From: Acrocarpospora macrocephala
GTDB lineage: Bacteria; Actinomycetota; Actinomycetes; Streptosporangiales; Streptosporangiaceae
Assembly: GCF_009687865.1 (NCBI RefSeq)
Contig: NZ_BLAE01000085.1
Span: forward strand, 1-49,456
Length of the DNA stretch: 49,456 nt
Reading direction: 5' to 3'
Shown here: piece after piece, positions 40,899 through 49,456 of the stretch
Layout: each line of letters begins with the position of its first letter
How positions within the stretch are numbered: position 1 is the first letter of the stretch
Translations under genes and position numbers: made by a program
The notes under the pieces: generated by a model
Databases searched by the model: none
What the model was told of the DNA's origin: nothing
The model's input: the letters and a program-made list of their open reading frames with translations, nothing else

Positions 40899-40935
40899 GG
40901 CTGCTGCGCATACGCATGAAACAGATGCAGTACAT
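40882..40935 (-). CDS. erm leader peptide with Arg-Met-Arg motif
   Basis: A 17-residue frame, MYCICFMRMRSSRALAR, 70 bases upstream of erm with AGGGTGA before it. Residues 8-10 (R-M-R) fit the +x+ pattern at which macrolide-bound ribosomes stall, as in the ErmD leader (M-R-L-R). Codons 13-17 lie in the left arm of the main attenuator stem, so stalling at codons 9-10 would open it. Position, size and motif make it a convincing leader; untested. Confidence 0.7.
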   Translation of the reverse strand: MYCICFMRMRSSRALAR

Positions 40936-41103
40936 GCGGATCACCCTACGAAGGATCCCCTGAAATCGCGACGTATTTTCCGGAACGGTGCGTCCGTGAC
41001 CGTCACCGAAAGTGGCTCACGGCCTGGTCAATCGTCCACCTGTCAGCGTGCTATGCGATCGAGAGCCACTGAACGCGGACGATGTAGACCTCGCCGCGTA
41101 CAC

Positions 41104-41451
41104 CTATGCCTGCACTCCACGCTCGGCGAGTAGTTCGCGCCAGGTTCTGTCTCCACGGGGCACTGCTTGGCCGCGGTCGGCGAGTTCTTGTACTCGCGCG
41201 GCGTGCTCATACATGCGTTCGCGACCTGCGCGGTCGTGCATGGAGTCGTGGGCGATCAGCCACCAGGTATGGATGAACTCGTTCAGCTTGCCGAGATCGA
41301 GCGTGGCCCGCACCTCATCCAGTGCCATGCGTAGGCCCGCGTCGAAAGCCTCCCGGTCCTGCGGCACGGTCAACGCCACGCGGATCGAACCCAAGTTCTT
41401 ATCCAGCACGGGTGCGCTCACGTTCACCGGCTCATGCGGTTGCGCGGTCAT
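41104..41451 (-). CDS. DUF6247-like hypothetical protein (115 aa)
   Basis: A 115-residue soluble protein resembling actinobacterial DUF6247: a polar, variable N-terminus, then VPQDREAFDAGLRMALDEVRATLDLGKLNEFIHTWWLIA and a C-terminal RTWRELLAERGV helix. Such genes are small, often next to toxin-like or hypothetical partners, and their function is unknown. Here it stands alone between erm and a nucleotidyltransferase gene. ATG 41451 has AAGGGGGG upstream. The DUF label is from memory of the pattern. Confidence 0.65.
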   Translation of the reverse strand: MTAQPHEPVNVSAPVLDKNLGSIRVALTVPQDREAFDAGLRMALDEVRATLDLGKLNEFIHTWWLIAHDSMHDRAGRERMYEHAARVQELADRGQAVPRGDRTWRELLAERGVQA

Positions 41452-41557
41452 GAGGCAGTCCCCCCTTTCGCTGGCCCGATTCAGAGGTTACGTCAATTCA
41501 CTGGTGTGACGTGTCGGCTAGGCGGAACTTCTAGTGATCAAGGTAATCGCAGGGGGC

Positions 41558-42319
41558 TTACTGAGGGTCGGATAGGAGTTCTCGGATGGCGTTGGCGATT
41601 ACGGGGTCGACGGTGAAGTGTTTCTCTAGCCAGGTCAGGGTGGTTGTGGCGGCCTGTCTGTTGTGTTCGTAGCCGGGGGCCATCTCGGCCAGTGGCAGCA
41701 CGGCCGGTGGGTATGCCTGCTCTACGCGTCGGCTGGGTTCGAACGGGTCGCGGCGGGGGTGAGGGTGGGCGGAGGTGAGGTGTAGCAGGGCGATCACTCG
41801 GTCGATGGCGTACGACTGGATGAAGCGGGTTGCGGTCAGGCGCTCGCCGCGCAGTTCGCGGTGGAGGCCGACGTAGAGGTTGGTCAGGGCCTCGTTCAGG
41901 TGGAACTCGACCGTGTCGTACTGCGGGCCAGAGGGTGGTGCGCCGCGATTCGCCAGGTCGGTGGGGGCGTCGTCGCGTTGCCAGACGACTCGCGCGCCGT
42001 GGAAGGGGATCTTGGGTAGTTCGTCGACCGTGAAGATCGCGTACTCGACGAAGATCCCGTCGGTGAACAGCGCCTTGCGCCCGTTTTGGTCGGTGGCGAA
42101 GCTGTACGCCACTGGGCAGGGCGCCTGCAACCAGTCGATGGAATCCACATAGCGGGGCTTGGCGGCGTCCTCGACGACGACGAAGAAGTCCAGGTCGGAG
42201 TGCTCGTCGAGCCGGTCGTGCTCGGAACCCGCCGAACCGACGCCGAGTAGCGCGAGAACGTCACCGCGCGTGGCCAGATGGGCGGCGAGATCGTCCAGCC
42301 GTCGCAGCATGGGGTGCAT
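41558..42319 (-). CDS. Resistance-type nucleotidyltransferase
   Basis: A 253-residue minimal nucleotidyltransferase. The signature is LLGVGSAGSEHDRLDEHSDLDFFVVVED (G-S-x(n)-D-x-D), followed by a family block KALFTDGIFVEYAIFTVDELPKIPF seen in lincosamide/aminoglycoside nucleotidyltransferases (Lnu/ANT-like), which adenylate and inactivate antibiotics. The C-terminal half is helical with HLNEALTNLYVGLHRE. ATG 42319. Placed beside erm it could extend the resistance spectrum, but the substrate cannot be read from sequence. Confidence 0.7.
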   Translation of the reverse strand: MHPMLRRLDDLAAHLATRGDVLALLGVGSAGSEHDRLDEHSDLDFFVVVEDAAKPRYVDSIDWLQAPCPVAYSFATDQNGRKALFTDGIFVEYAIFTVDELPKIPFHGARVVWQRDDAPTDLANRGAPPSGPQYDTVEFHLNEALTNLYVGLHRELRGERLTATRFIQSYAIDRVIALLHLTSAHPHPRRDPFEPSRRVEQAYPPAVLPLAEMAPGYEHNRQAATTTLTWLEKHFTVDPVIANAIRELLSDPQ

Positions 42320-42528
42320 CCACGTCTTCCCTTCGTGAAGAGTCGACGTTTCAGCCCGTACAGCCCCTTATAGCCGCCGAGGTCGCGACACCTGCTCCCC
42401 GTGAGCCTCGGCGAGGCGGCAGGTGTGTGTCAAGAGGTGGGGGCGGGACAACGTCGCCTGAAGAGGTACTAGACTTGGAGTGTTCGTTATCTTGTATTGT
42501 TCGTGTTTATGAAGGCAGGCTGCGCGCC

Positions 42529-45232
<2,704 letters not shown>

Positions 45233-45236
45233 TCAC

Positions 45237-45275
45237 GACGTCCAGGCCGGCCCGGTACCGGCCGGCCTGGACGTC
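45237..45275. terminator. 16-bp hairpin terminator after katG
   Basis: gacgtccaggccggcc (45237-45252) pairs perfectly with ggccggcctggacgtc (45260-45275) around a 7-base loop. It starts 5 bases after the katG stop and lies just before the stop of the convergent gene, so it can work for both. Confidence 0.9.
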
Positions 45276-45279
45276 CTTG

Positions 45280-46365
45280 TCAACGGGGCATTCGCTTGAC
45301 GAAGGCCTCGGCGGCATGGAGCAGGACCGGGTCCCTGGTCCGGCTGTATTCGCGTAGGGCCGCCTCGGTGAGTTTGATGACGTGTTCGTCGCCGTGCTCG
45401 ACCGCGCGCCGGAGCAGCACCGCCCGGTCGGGAGTGTCGGGCGGGTCCTCCCGGTAGAGACCGTCGCCTGCCGCGTCCGCGGCGAACGCCGTGATGATCG
45501 CGCCGATGATCTGCCAGCTTGCCGCGATCGTGGGCCGATGGAGCTCGACCGGCAGTGACGGCAGTACGAGCCGGGCGGCGGCCGGAGCGGTGACCGCGTG
45601 GCAGAAGGCGATGGGCGCGTCCGGACGGGTCCAGAGGACGCGCGCGGCCGCCGCGATGAGCCGATCCAGGGCCACGTCGGGATCGGCGGGGGCGCCGTAG
45701 GCGTCAAGCCCTTCAGCGAAGCGCGGGACTCGGACAAGCGCGGCCAGCCGTCCGCCGATGCCGGCCCCGGACGAAGGCTCCGCCGAGTCCATGCGGGGCA
45801 GGCGCGCGATCGAGTCAGCCGGGCCGAAGGCGCCGTTCAGAGCCGGCGAGCCGGGCAGCGGCTGGTAACGCGCGGCCCAGAACGCGAGGCCGTGCGCGAA
45901 CTCGTCGACGAGCGGCCATGGGGGAGGGTCGCCGGCGGCGGAGAGCACCCGGACGATGTGCGCGGTCCGGATGACACCGTGCGTAGCGCTGGCAGCCATC
46001 CCGGGCAGTAGCCTCGGCCACCACGTCACCAGGACCTGCCGCCATGGGGCCTCGCCAAGCTCCCGCCGGAAGGTGGCCACCCAATCCCCGAGCCGCCGCA
46101 TGTCCCCGGTCGCGGACCGCCATTCGTCAGCCTTGATCGGCCGCCCTGCCGGTGGCTCCGGCTCCAGCTTGGCACGATACGCGTCAACCCAGTCCGGAAC
46201 CACGTCGCCCGCGCCCATGGCTATCAGCGCTTCGGCGGCCATCGGCCCATGGTTGGCAAGAAACCCCGCGAACTCCACCCCCGTACCCCGGAGCCGATCC
46301 AGGGCGTCCAGCAGTCGATCCGGTGGCTCATGACGATCGGCCACGTGCCCTTCTGCGATGTCCAT
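45280..46365 (-). CDS. Questin oxidase-like protein (DUF4243)
   Basis: A 361-residue protein with the questin-oxidase-like pattern: FLANHGPMAAEALIAMGAGDVVPDWVDAYRAKLEPEP near the N-terminus, then WWPRLLPGMAASATHGVIRTAHIVR and LAFWAARYQPLPGSP, and a His-rich C-terminal region (GDEHVIKLTEAALREY). Fungal questin oxidase opens an anthraquinone ring; bacterial homologues are of unknown role. Several His (ANHG, ATHG, TAHIV, FCHAV, GDEHV) fit a metal- or cofactor-free catalytic site. Start ATG 46365. It converges with katG at the shared hairpin. Confidence 0.8.
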   Translation of the reverse strand: MDIAEGHVADRHEPPDRLLDALDRLRGTGVEFAGFLANHGPMAAEALIAMGAGDVVPDWVDAYRAKLEPEPPAGRPIKADEWRSATGDMRRLGDWVATFRRELGEAPWRQVLVTWWPRLLPGMAASATHGVIRTAHIVRVLSAAGDPPPWPLVDEFAHGLAFWAARYQPLPGSPALNGAFGPADSIARLPRMDSAEPSSGAGIGGRLAALVRVPRFAEGLDAYGAPADPDVALDRLIAAAARVLWTRPDAPIAFCHAVTAPAAARLVLPSLPVELHRPTIAASWQIIGAIITAFAADAAGDGLYREDPPDTPDRAVLLRRAVEHGDEHVIKLTEAALREYSRTRDPVLLHAAEAFVKRMPR

Positions 46366-46859
46366 AGGTCCAAACTAAGACAAGATCAACAGCCCTGCCG
46401 TATTGATCGCCGGCCCGGCCGTCAGGTTGCGGCCTGCCAGGAGCAGGTCAGCGCCCTGGTCCGCCTGCGGGTTCCACGGTCGTGGCGCCCGGCGTGAAGT
46501 GGTGAGAACGGTTCACCCGGGTCCGTACTTATTTCCGAATGGCGGGTCTATATGTATATATACCCGACCATCACTGTCTGGGCATCGGGATGCCGTAATG
46601 CCCGAATTGATCTTGCTGATCCGGCATATTGCAGCCTCTGTCATGAGGTGGTTAAATCTGAGTAAACCTAGCAGTAGAGACATAACGGACCGCACCGCGA
46701 TTAACCGCGAAAGACGCGTCGGAACATAGACGCGAAGATGTCGCGCGCATCCTCACTCAACAACTCCCTGCAGGAAACCCGGGTTATGCCATAGCCATCC
46801 CGATTTCTGTCATGCCCATCCACCGAAGGTGTGGATAATCCGCTCAGAAGGAGTTTATC
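46366..46859. other. Long intergenic stretch, lower GC, with tatata palindrome
   Basis: About 490 bases hold no confident gene. An imperfect palindrome around gggtctatatg/tatatataccc (about 46544-46565) marks a likely promoter region. A 43-codon open frame (46598-46729) is listed separately. The start of the WD40 gene has AAGGAG at about 46847-46852. Confidence 0.5.
46598..46729 (+). CDS. Possible small protein (43 aa), tentative
   Basis: MPELILLIRHIAASVMRWLN begins a 43-residue frame ending in a basic, polar tail (DRTAINRERRVGT). The first half is a hydrophobic, possibly amphipathic helix. No strong Shine-Dalgarno. It could be a short peptide ahead of the WD40 gene or chance. Confidence 0.25.
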   Translation: MPELILLIRHIAASVMRWLNLSKPSSRDITDRTAINRERRVGT

Positions 46860-48557
46860 ATGATAGGACACGCTGGCCCGATCAGCGGTATCTCTGCCTA
46901 TGGGGATGACTTTATCGCGACAGCGGGTTACGACAATCGGGTCATCCTGTGGAATCAGAAGACGGGCGAAGCGGTGTCCCGTGTCATCCACGATCACCTT
47001 GCCAACCAGTGCACTTTCAGTCCTGACGGGAGGCTGCTTGTATCATCGTCCAGCGATTACTCTGCTCGCCTCTGGTCGGTGCCAGACCTCCGGCTGATGG
47101 CAGTGCTAGGAGATCACGAAGACGACGTCGAAATGTCGGTCTTCCACCCGACGGAGCGTATGGTCGCGACCGCTTCGCGTGATTACCGGGTACGTGTATT
47201 CGATTACAACGGCGAGCTGCTCCATTGCTTTACCGGCCACACCGCGGACGTCATCAGCGTTCAGTGGAACCATGGCGGGGACCAGGTCATCAGCTCCAGC
47301 GACGACGGGACGATCAAGCGCTGGTCACTCGTGAGCGGCCTGTTGGTGCAGGACATCGACCTGGGCGGAGTCGAGACGGACACCATCGCGATCCACCCGA
47401 ATGGAGTGATCTACGCGGGAAACGACGACGGGCAGCTAATCGTGCTCGATGGAGAATCGGTCACGAAGGTGGACGCGCATGCGGCCGGCATCAAACGTCT
47501 CGCGATCGGCATCGAAAAGAACCTGTTGGTCAGCCTGAGCTATGACAGAACCATGCGTATCTGGGATATCAGTTCCGGTTTTCCACGTCCGAAAGTCTCG
47601 ACGAATCTTCCCGCGGAGGTCTGGCCCCGGTCCTGTGCCTTCGCCGGTGACTCGTCCATAGTCCTCGGCACATTCGGCTCGACGTATCAATCATACGACT
47701 ACCAGCAGGACAGGTGGATCGGCAGAGAAGTAGCGCCGACCTACGGCCTAAATGCCATATACGCCCATGAAAGCGGGCGAATCACCGTGGGTGATGCCGG
47801 TATAGTGTGGCGAGACAACCAAGAGCTGTCACGGCCAGGCAGTCTTTGCAACTTCTTCGCTCCCATCGCCGATCGGCTCATCACGGGTGGACAGCTGGGA
47901 ATAATCTTCGACGTGCTCACCGGACTGCCGATCCACCAGCACAGATCACCATTGAACTGTGGAGTCTCCTTCAAGAGAGACGATCTCGACCACGTAATCG
48001 TCGGCACTTACACCGGTGAAGGGCTTGTCTTCTGCAGATCGAACAACGGCATCGACTACGTGGCCGAACTAAAACTCCACGACAACGCGGTAAAAGGCGT
48101 CGCCTCGTCTGGTCGCTACATCTTCTCGGTCAGTGCGGACGGTAGCTGTACCTGGTTCGACAAGGACGATCTCACCCTGGTGAAGACGATCCACCGTGCC
48201 CACGACAAGATAGCGAACGGCTGTGTCGGCCTGGGCGGTGGAGAGTTCGCCAGCATCAGCCGGGACCTGAAGCTACGCATCTGGTCAGCCGACTTCACTG
48301 CGACCGTTATCGACACGCCCTACACGCACTCGATCAAGTGCATCGCGGCGAGCGCCGATGCTCGCTGGATCGCAACCGGAACCTACGACGGTCACATCGG
48401 CATCTTCGACCGCATCACGGGGACGTGGGCGGCGCTCACCCGCCCAACCGCGTCTGGCATCAGCTCGCTGGCGTATGACCCCCGGCACGATGTGTTCCTT
48501 GGCAGCTCGTATGACGGGCAGGCATACGAGTGTGCCGTCCCCGTCACCAGCGGGTAG
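46860..48557 (+). CDS. WD40-repeat protein (565 aa)
   Basis: A beta-propeller protein with at least ten WD-like blades: ISAYGDDFIATAGYDNRVILWN, CTFSPDGRLLVSSSSDYSARLWS, VFHPTERMVATASRDYRVRVFD, VISVQWNHGGDQVISSSDDGTIKRWS, LAIGIEKNLLVSLSYDRTMRIWD, then more diverged blades and ISRDLKLRIWS, ATGTYDGHIGIFD at the end. It lacks signal peptide, TM helix or fused catalytic domain, so it is a cytoplasmic scaffold or sensor. ATG 46860 has AGAAGGAGT upstream. GC is lower than in the left part of the window. It precedes an MFS transporter with a 283-base gap. I do not know its partner. Confidence 0.88.
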   Translation: MIGHAGPISGISAYGDDFIATAGYDNRVILWNQKTGEAVSRVIHDHLANQCTFSPDGRLLVSSSSDYSARLWSVPDLRLMAVLGDHEDDVEMSVFHPTERMVATASRDYRVRVFDYNGELLHCFTGHTADVISVQWNHGGDQVISSSDDGTIKRWSLVSGLLVQDIDLGGVETDTIAIHPNGVIYAGNDDGQLIVLDGESVTKVDAHAAGIKRLAIGIEKNLLVSLSYDRTMRIWDISSGFPRPKVSTNLPAEVWPRSCAFAGDSSIVLGTFGSTYQSYDYQQDRWIGREVAPTYGLNAIYAHESGRITVGDAGIVWRDNQELSRPGSLCNFFAPIADRLITGGQLGIIFDVLTGLPIHQHRSPLNCGVSFKRDDLDHVIVGTYTGEGLVFCRSNNGIDYVAELKLHDNAVKGVASSGRYIFSVSADGSCTWFDKDDLTLVKTIHRAHDKIANGCVGLGGGEFASISRDLKLRIWSADFTATVIDTPYTHSIKCIAASADARWIATGTYDGHIGIFDRITGTWAALTRPTASGISSLAYDPRHDVFLGSSYDGQAYECAVPVTSG

Positions 48558-48840
48558 CGAGTCTCGGATCTCGCGTAGCTGCGCGTACAGATGAGCCCAA
48601 GAGGCTTCTCATAAGCCTTCGCCGACCCTGGCGATCGATCTTGTGGCCATCGCCTACCGCGAGAACGTCCAATTGCGTGCCAGCCTCCGCGGCCCGGAGT
48701 TCCTGGATAAGCCCTTGGGGAGCCCAGAGCCGGCTGCCCAATGGGAGGACGCCTGCCGTCCGAGTGCACAAGGAACCTACGCATGCCCTGCAATTGAGGC
48801 TGCGCAAACCGTTGAAACGTATCCACGATCGGGATGAGGC
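48558..48840. other. Gap between the WD40 and MFS genes
   Basis: About 280 bases with only short, unconvincing open frames on both strands. Translations such as IAYRENVQLRASLR are suggestive of a decayed coding region, but they change frame and show no clear family. Confidence 0.4.
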
Positions 48841-49456
48841 GTGACTAGGACCGTCAATCGCGGCAGATTACCCCGTCTGCAGAGAATTCTGTCGGCGGCC
48901 GGGCTGCCCATGCTGCGTGGCTACAGAACGGTCATCATAGCGGTCCTGATCGATGGAATCGGCGCGGGCATGTTCCTGCCCTTCTCCATCATTTTCTTCG
49001 ACAATTCAACCGACCTTTCCCTGTCTTGGATCGGAACAGCCCTCACGATCGCCACCCTGCTGGCAATGCCGGCCGCGCTGCTGGCCGGATCCGGAATCGA
49101 CCGGTGGGGGCCCGCATCCATTCTCGTCGCCAACAATGTGGTAGCCGCCCTCGGCTACATCTCGTATTTCTGGGTCCATGACGTCATCACACTGATCGCG
49201 GCATCGGCCATAGTGCTGATTGCGGATCAGCTGTACTGGTCGGCCTGGCCGGTGTATGTGGCCGATATCAGCCGGGGCCAGGACCTGGACCGATGGTTCG
49301 CCCTGACCAATGTCGTCAGAAACGTGAGCGTCGGACTAGGCGGCCTGCTTGGCGGCGTCATCGCCTCCAGCTATGGGCCGTCGTCTCTCTCCTGGCTGCT
49401 CGGCGTGAACATAGTGACCTGCTTCATCGCGGGGGCGATATTTTCCAGCAAACGCA
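48841..49456 (+). CDS. MFS transporter, N-terminal part (cut by the window edge)
   Basis: About 205 residues of a major-facilitator transporter, open at the right edge. Helices include TVIIAVLIDGIGAGMFLPFSIIFF (helix 1), LSWIGTALTIATLLAMPAALLAG (helix 2), the MFS loop 2-3 motif GSGIDRWGPASILVANNVVAALG (degenerate G-x(3)-D-R-x-G), and further helices to VGLGGLLGGVIASSYG and LLGVNIVTCFIAGAIF. GTG 48841 follows GATGAGGC. It may export a product of the gene set beginning here. Family certain, substrate unknown. Confidence 0.85.
   Translation, partial: MTRTVNRGRLPRLQRILSAAGLPMLRGYRTVIIAVLIDGIGAGMFLPFSIIFFDNSTDLSLSWIGTALTIATLLAMPAALLAGSGIDRWGPASILVANNVVAALGYISYFWVHDVITLIAASAIVLIADQLYWSAWPVYVADISRGQDLDRWFALTNVVRNVSVGLGGLLGGVIASSYGPSSLSWLLGVNIVTCFIAGAIFSSKR

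Noticed and set aside
46513-46695. 60-residue minus-strand frame
   Set aside because: No ribosome site, antisense to the other small frame; probably chance in an AT-richer gap.
48643-48837. 64-residue plus-strand frame in the WD40-MFS gap
   Set aside because: Overlapping frames on both strands look equally (un)convincing; no start signal or recognisable domain.

Overview
The window is about 49 kb of very GC-rich DNA with strong G/C preference at third codon positions, frequent GTG starts, ATGA/TAATG-type gene overlaps, a tryptophan-rich trp leader, a fused trpEG, thyX, a furA-katG pair, MctP/DUF3311 and a DUF6247-like protein. This points to a filamentous actinomycete. Streptosporangiaceae-like is my best guess, but that placement is inference.

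Left part (1-22.9 kb). This is mostly ordinary chromosome: an edge-truncated IS110-type transposase, a parvulin-like protein, a wax ester synthase/DGAT, a membrane Ser/Thr kinase, an ABC-2 exporter, a low-GC two-gene islet beside an IS630 relic, an AI-2E family permease, a monocarboxylate symporter with its DUF3311 partner, a CocE-type hydrolase, the attenuated trpL-trpEG unit, an amidohydrolase, a second ABC-2 exporter, thyX, a ThiS/MoaD-like plus BNR-repeat pair, a flavohemoglobin-like reductase and a class I glutamine amidotransferase. Two minus-strand genes have a tandem copy of their own 3' end just downstream of the stop, and a third has a tandem repeat array starting a few bases after its stop.

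Middle (23-36.3 kb). This accessory block looks like a biological-conflict region. Its centre is an 1896-residue STAND protein with TIR, degenerate calcineurin-like phosphoesterase, REase-like, NACHT, pentapeptide and 15 WD40 repeats. Divergent from it are an ArsB/NhaD-type permease and a 2H phosphoesterase. Next come a three-gene unit (two-TM protein A, cupin, inositol-monophosphatase family enzyme), a divergently transcribed paralogue B of the two-TM protein, and a four-TM KAP-like P-loop NTPase. TIR, 2H and IMPase families all act on nucleotide-type substrates, so a signalling or defence island is a reasonable hypothesis, but no functional link is shown by the sequence.

Right part (36.4-49.5 kb). 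A TetR regulator sits divergently from an SDR dehydrogenase, with an operator-like palindrome between them. It is followed by an isochorismatase gene broken by a +1 frameshift in a C6G4 run, and a cytochrome P450. Then come an Erm-type 23S rRNA methyltransferase with a leader peptide carrying an Arg-Met-Arg motif and attenuator hairpins, a DUF6247-like protein, a resistance-type nucleotidyltransferase, furA-katG closed by a 16-bp hairpin, a questin-oxidase-like protein, and a less GC-rich edge with a WD40 protein and a truncated MFS transporter that may start another cluster.
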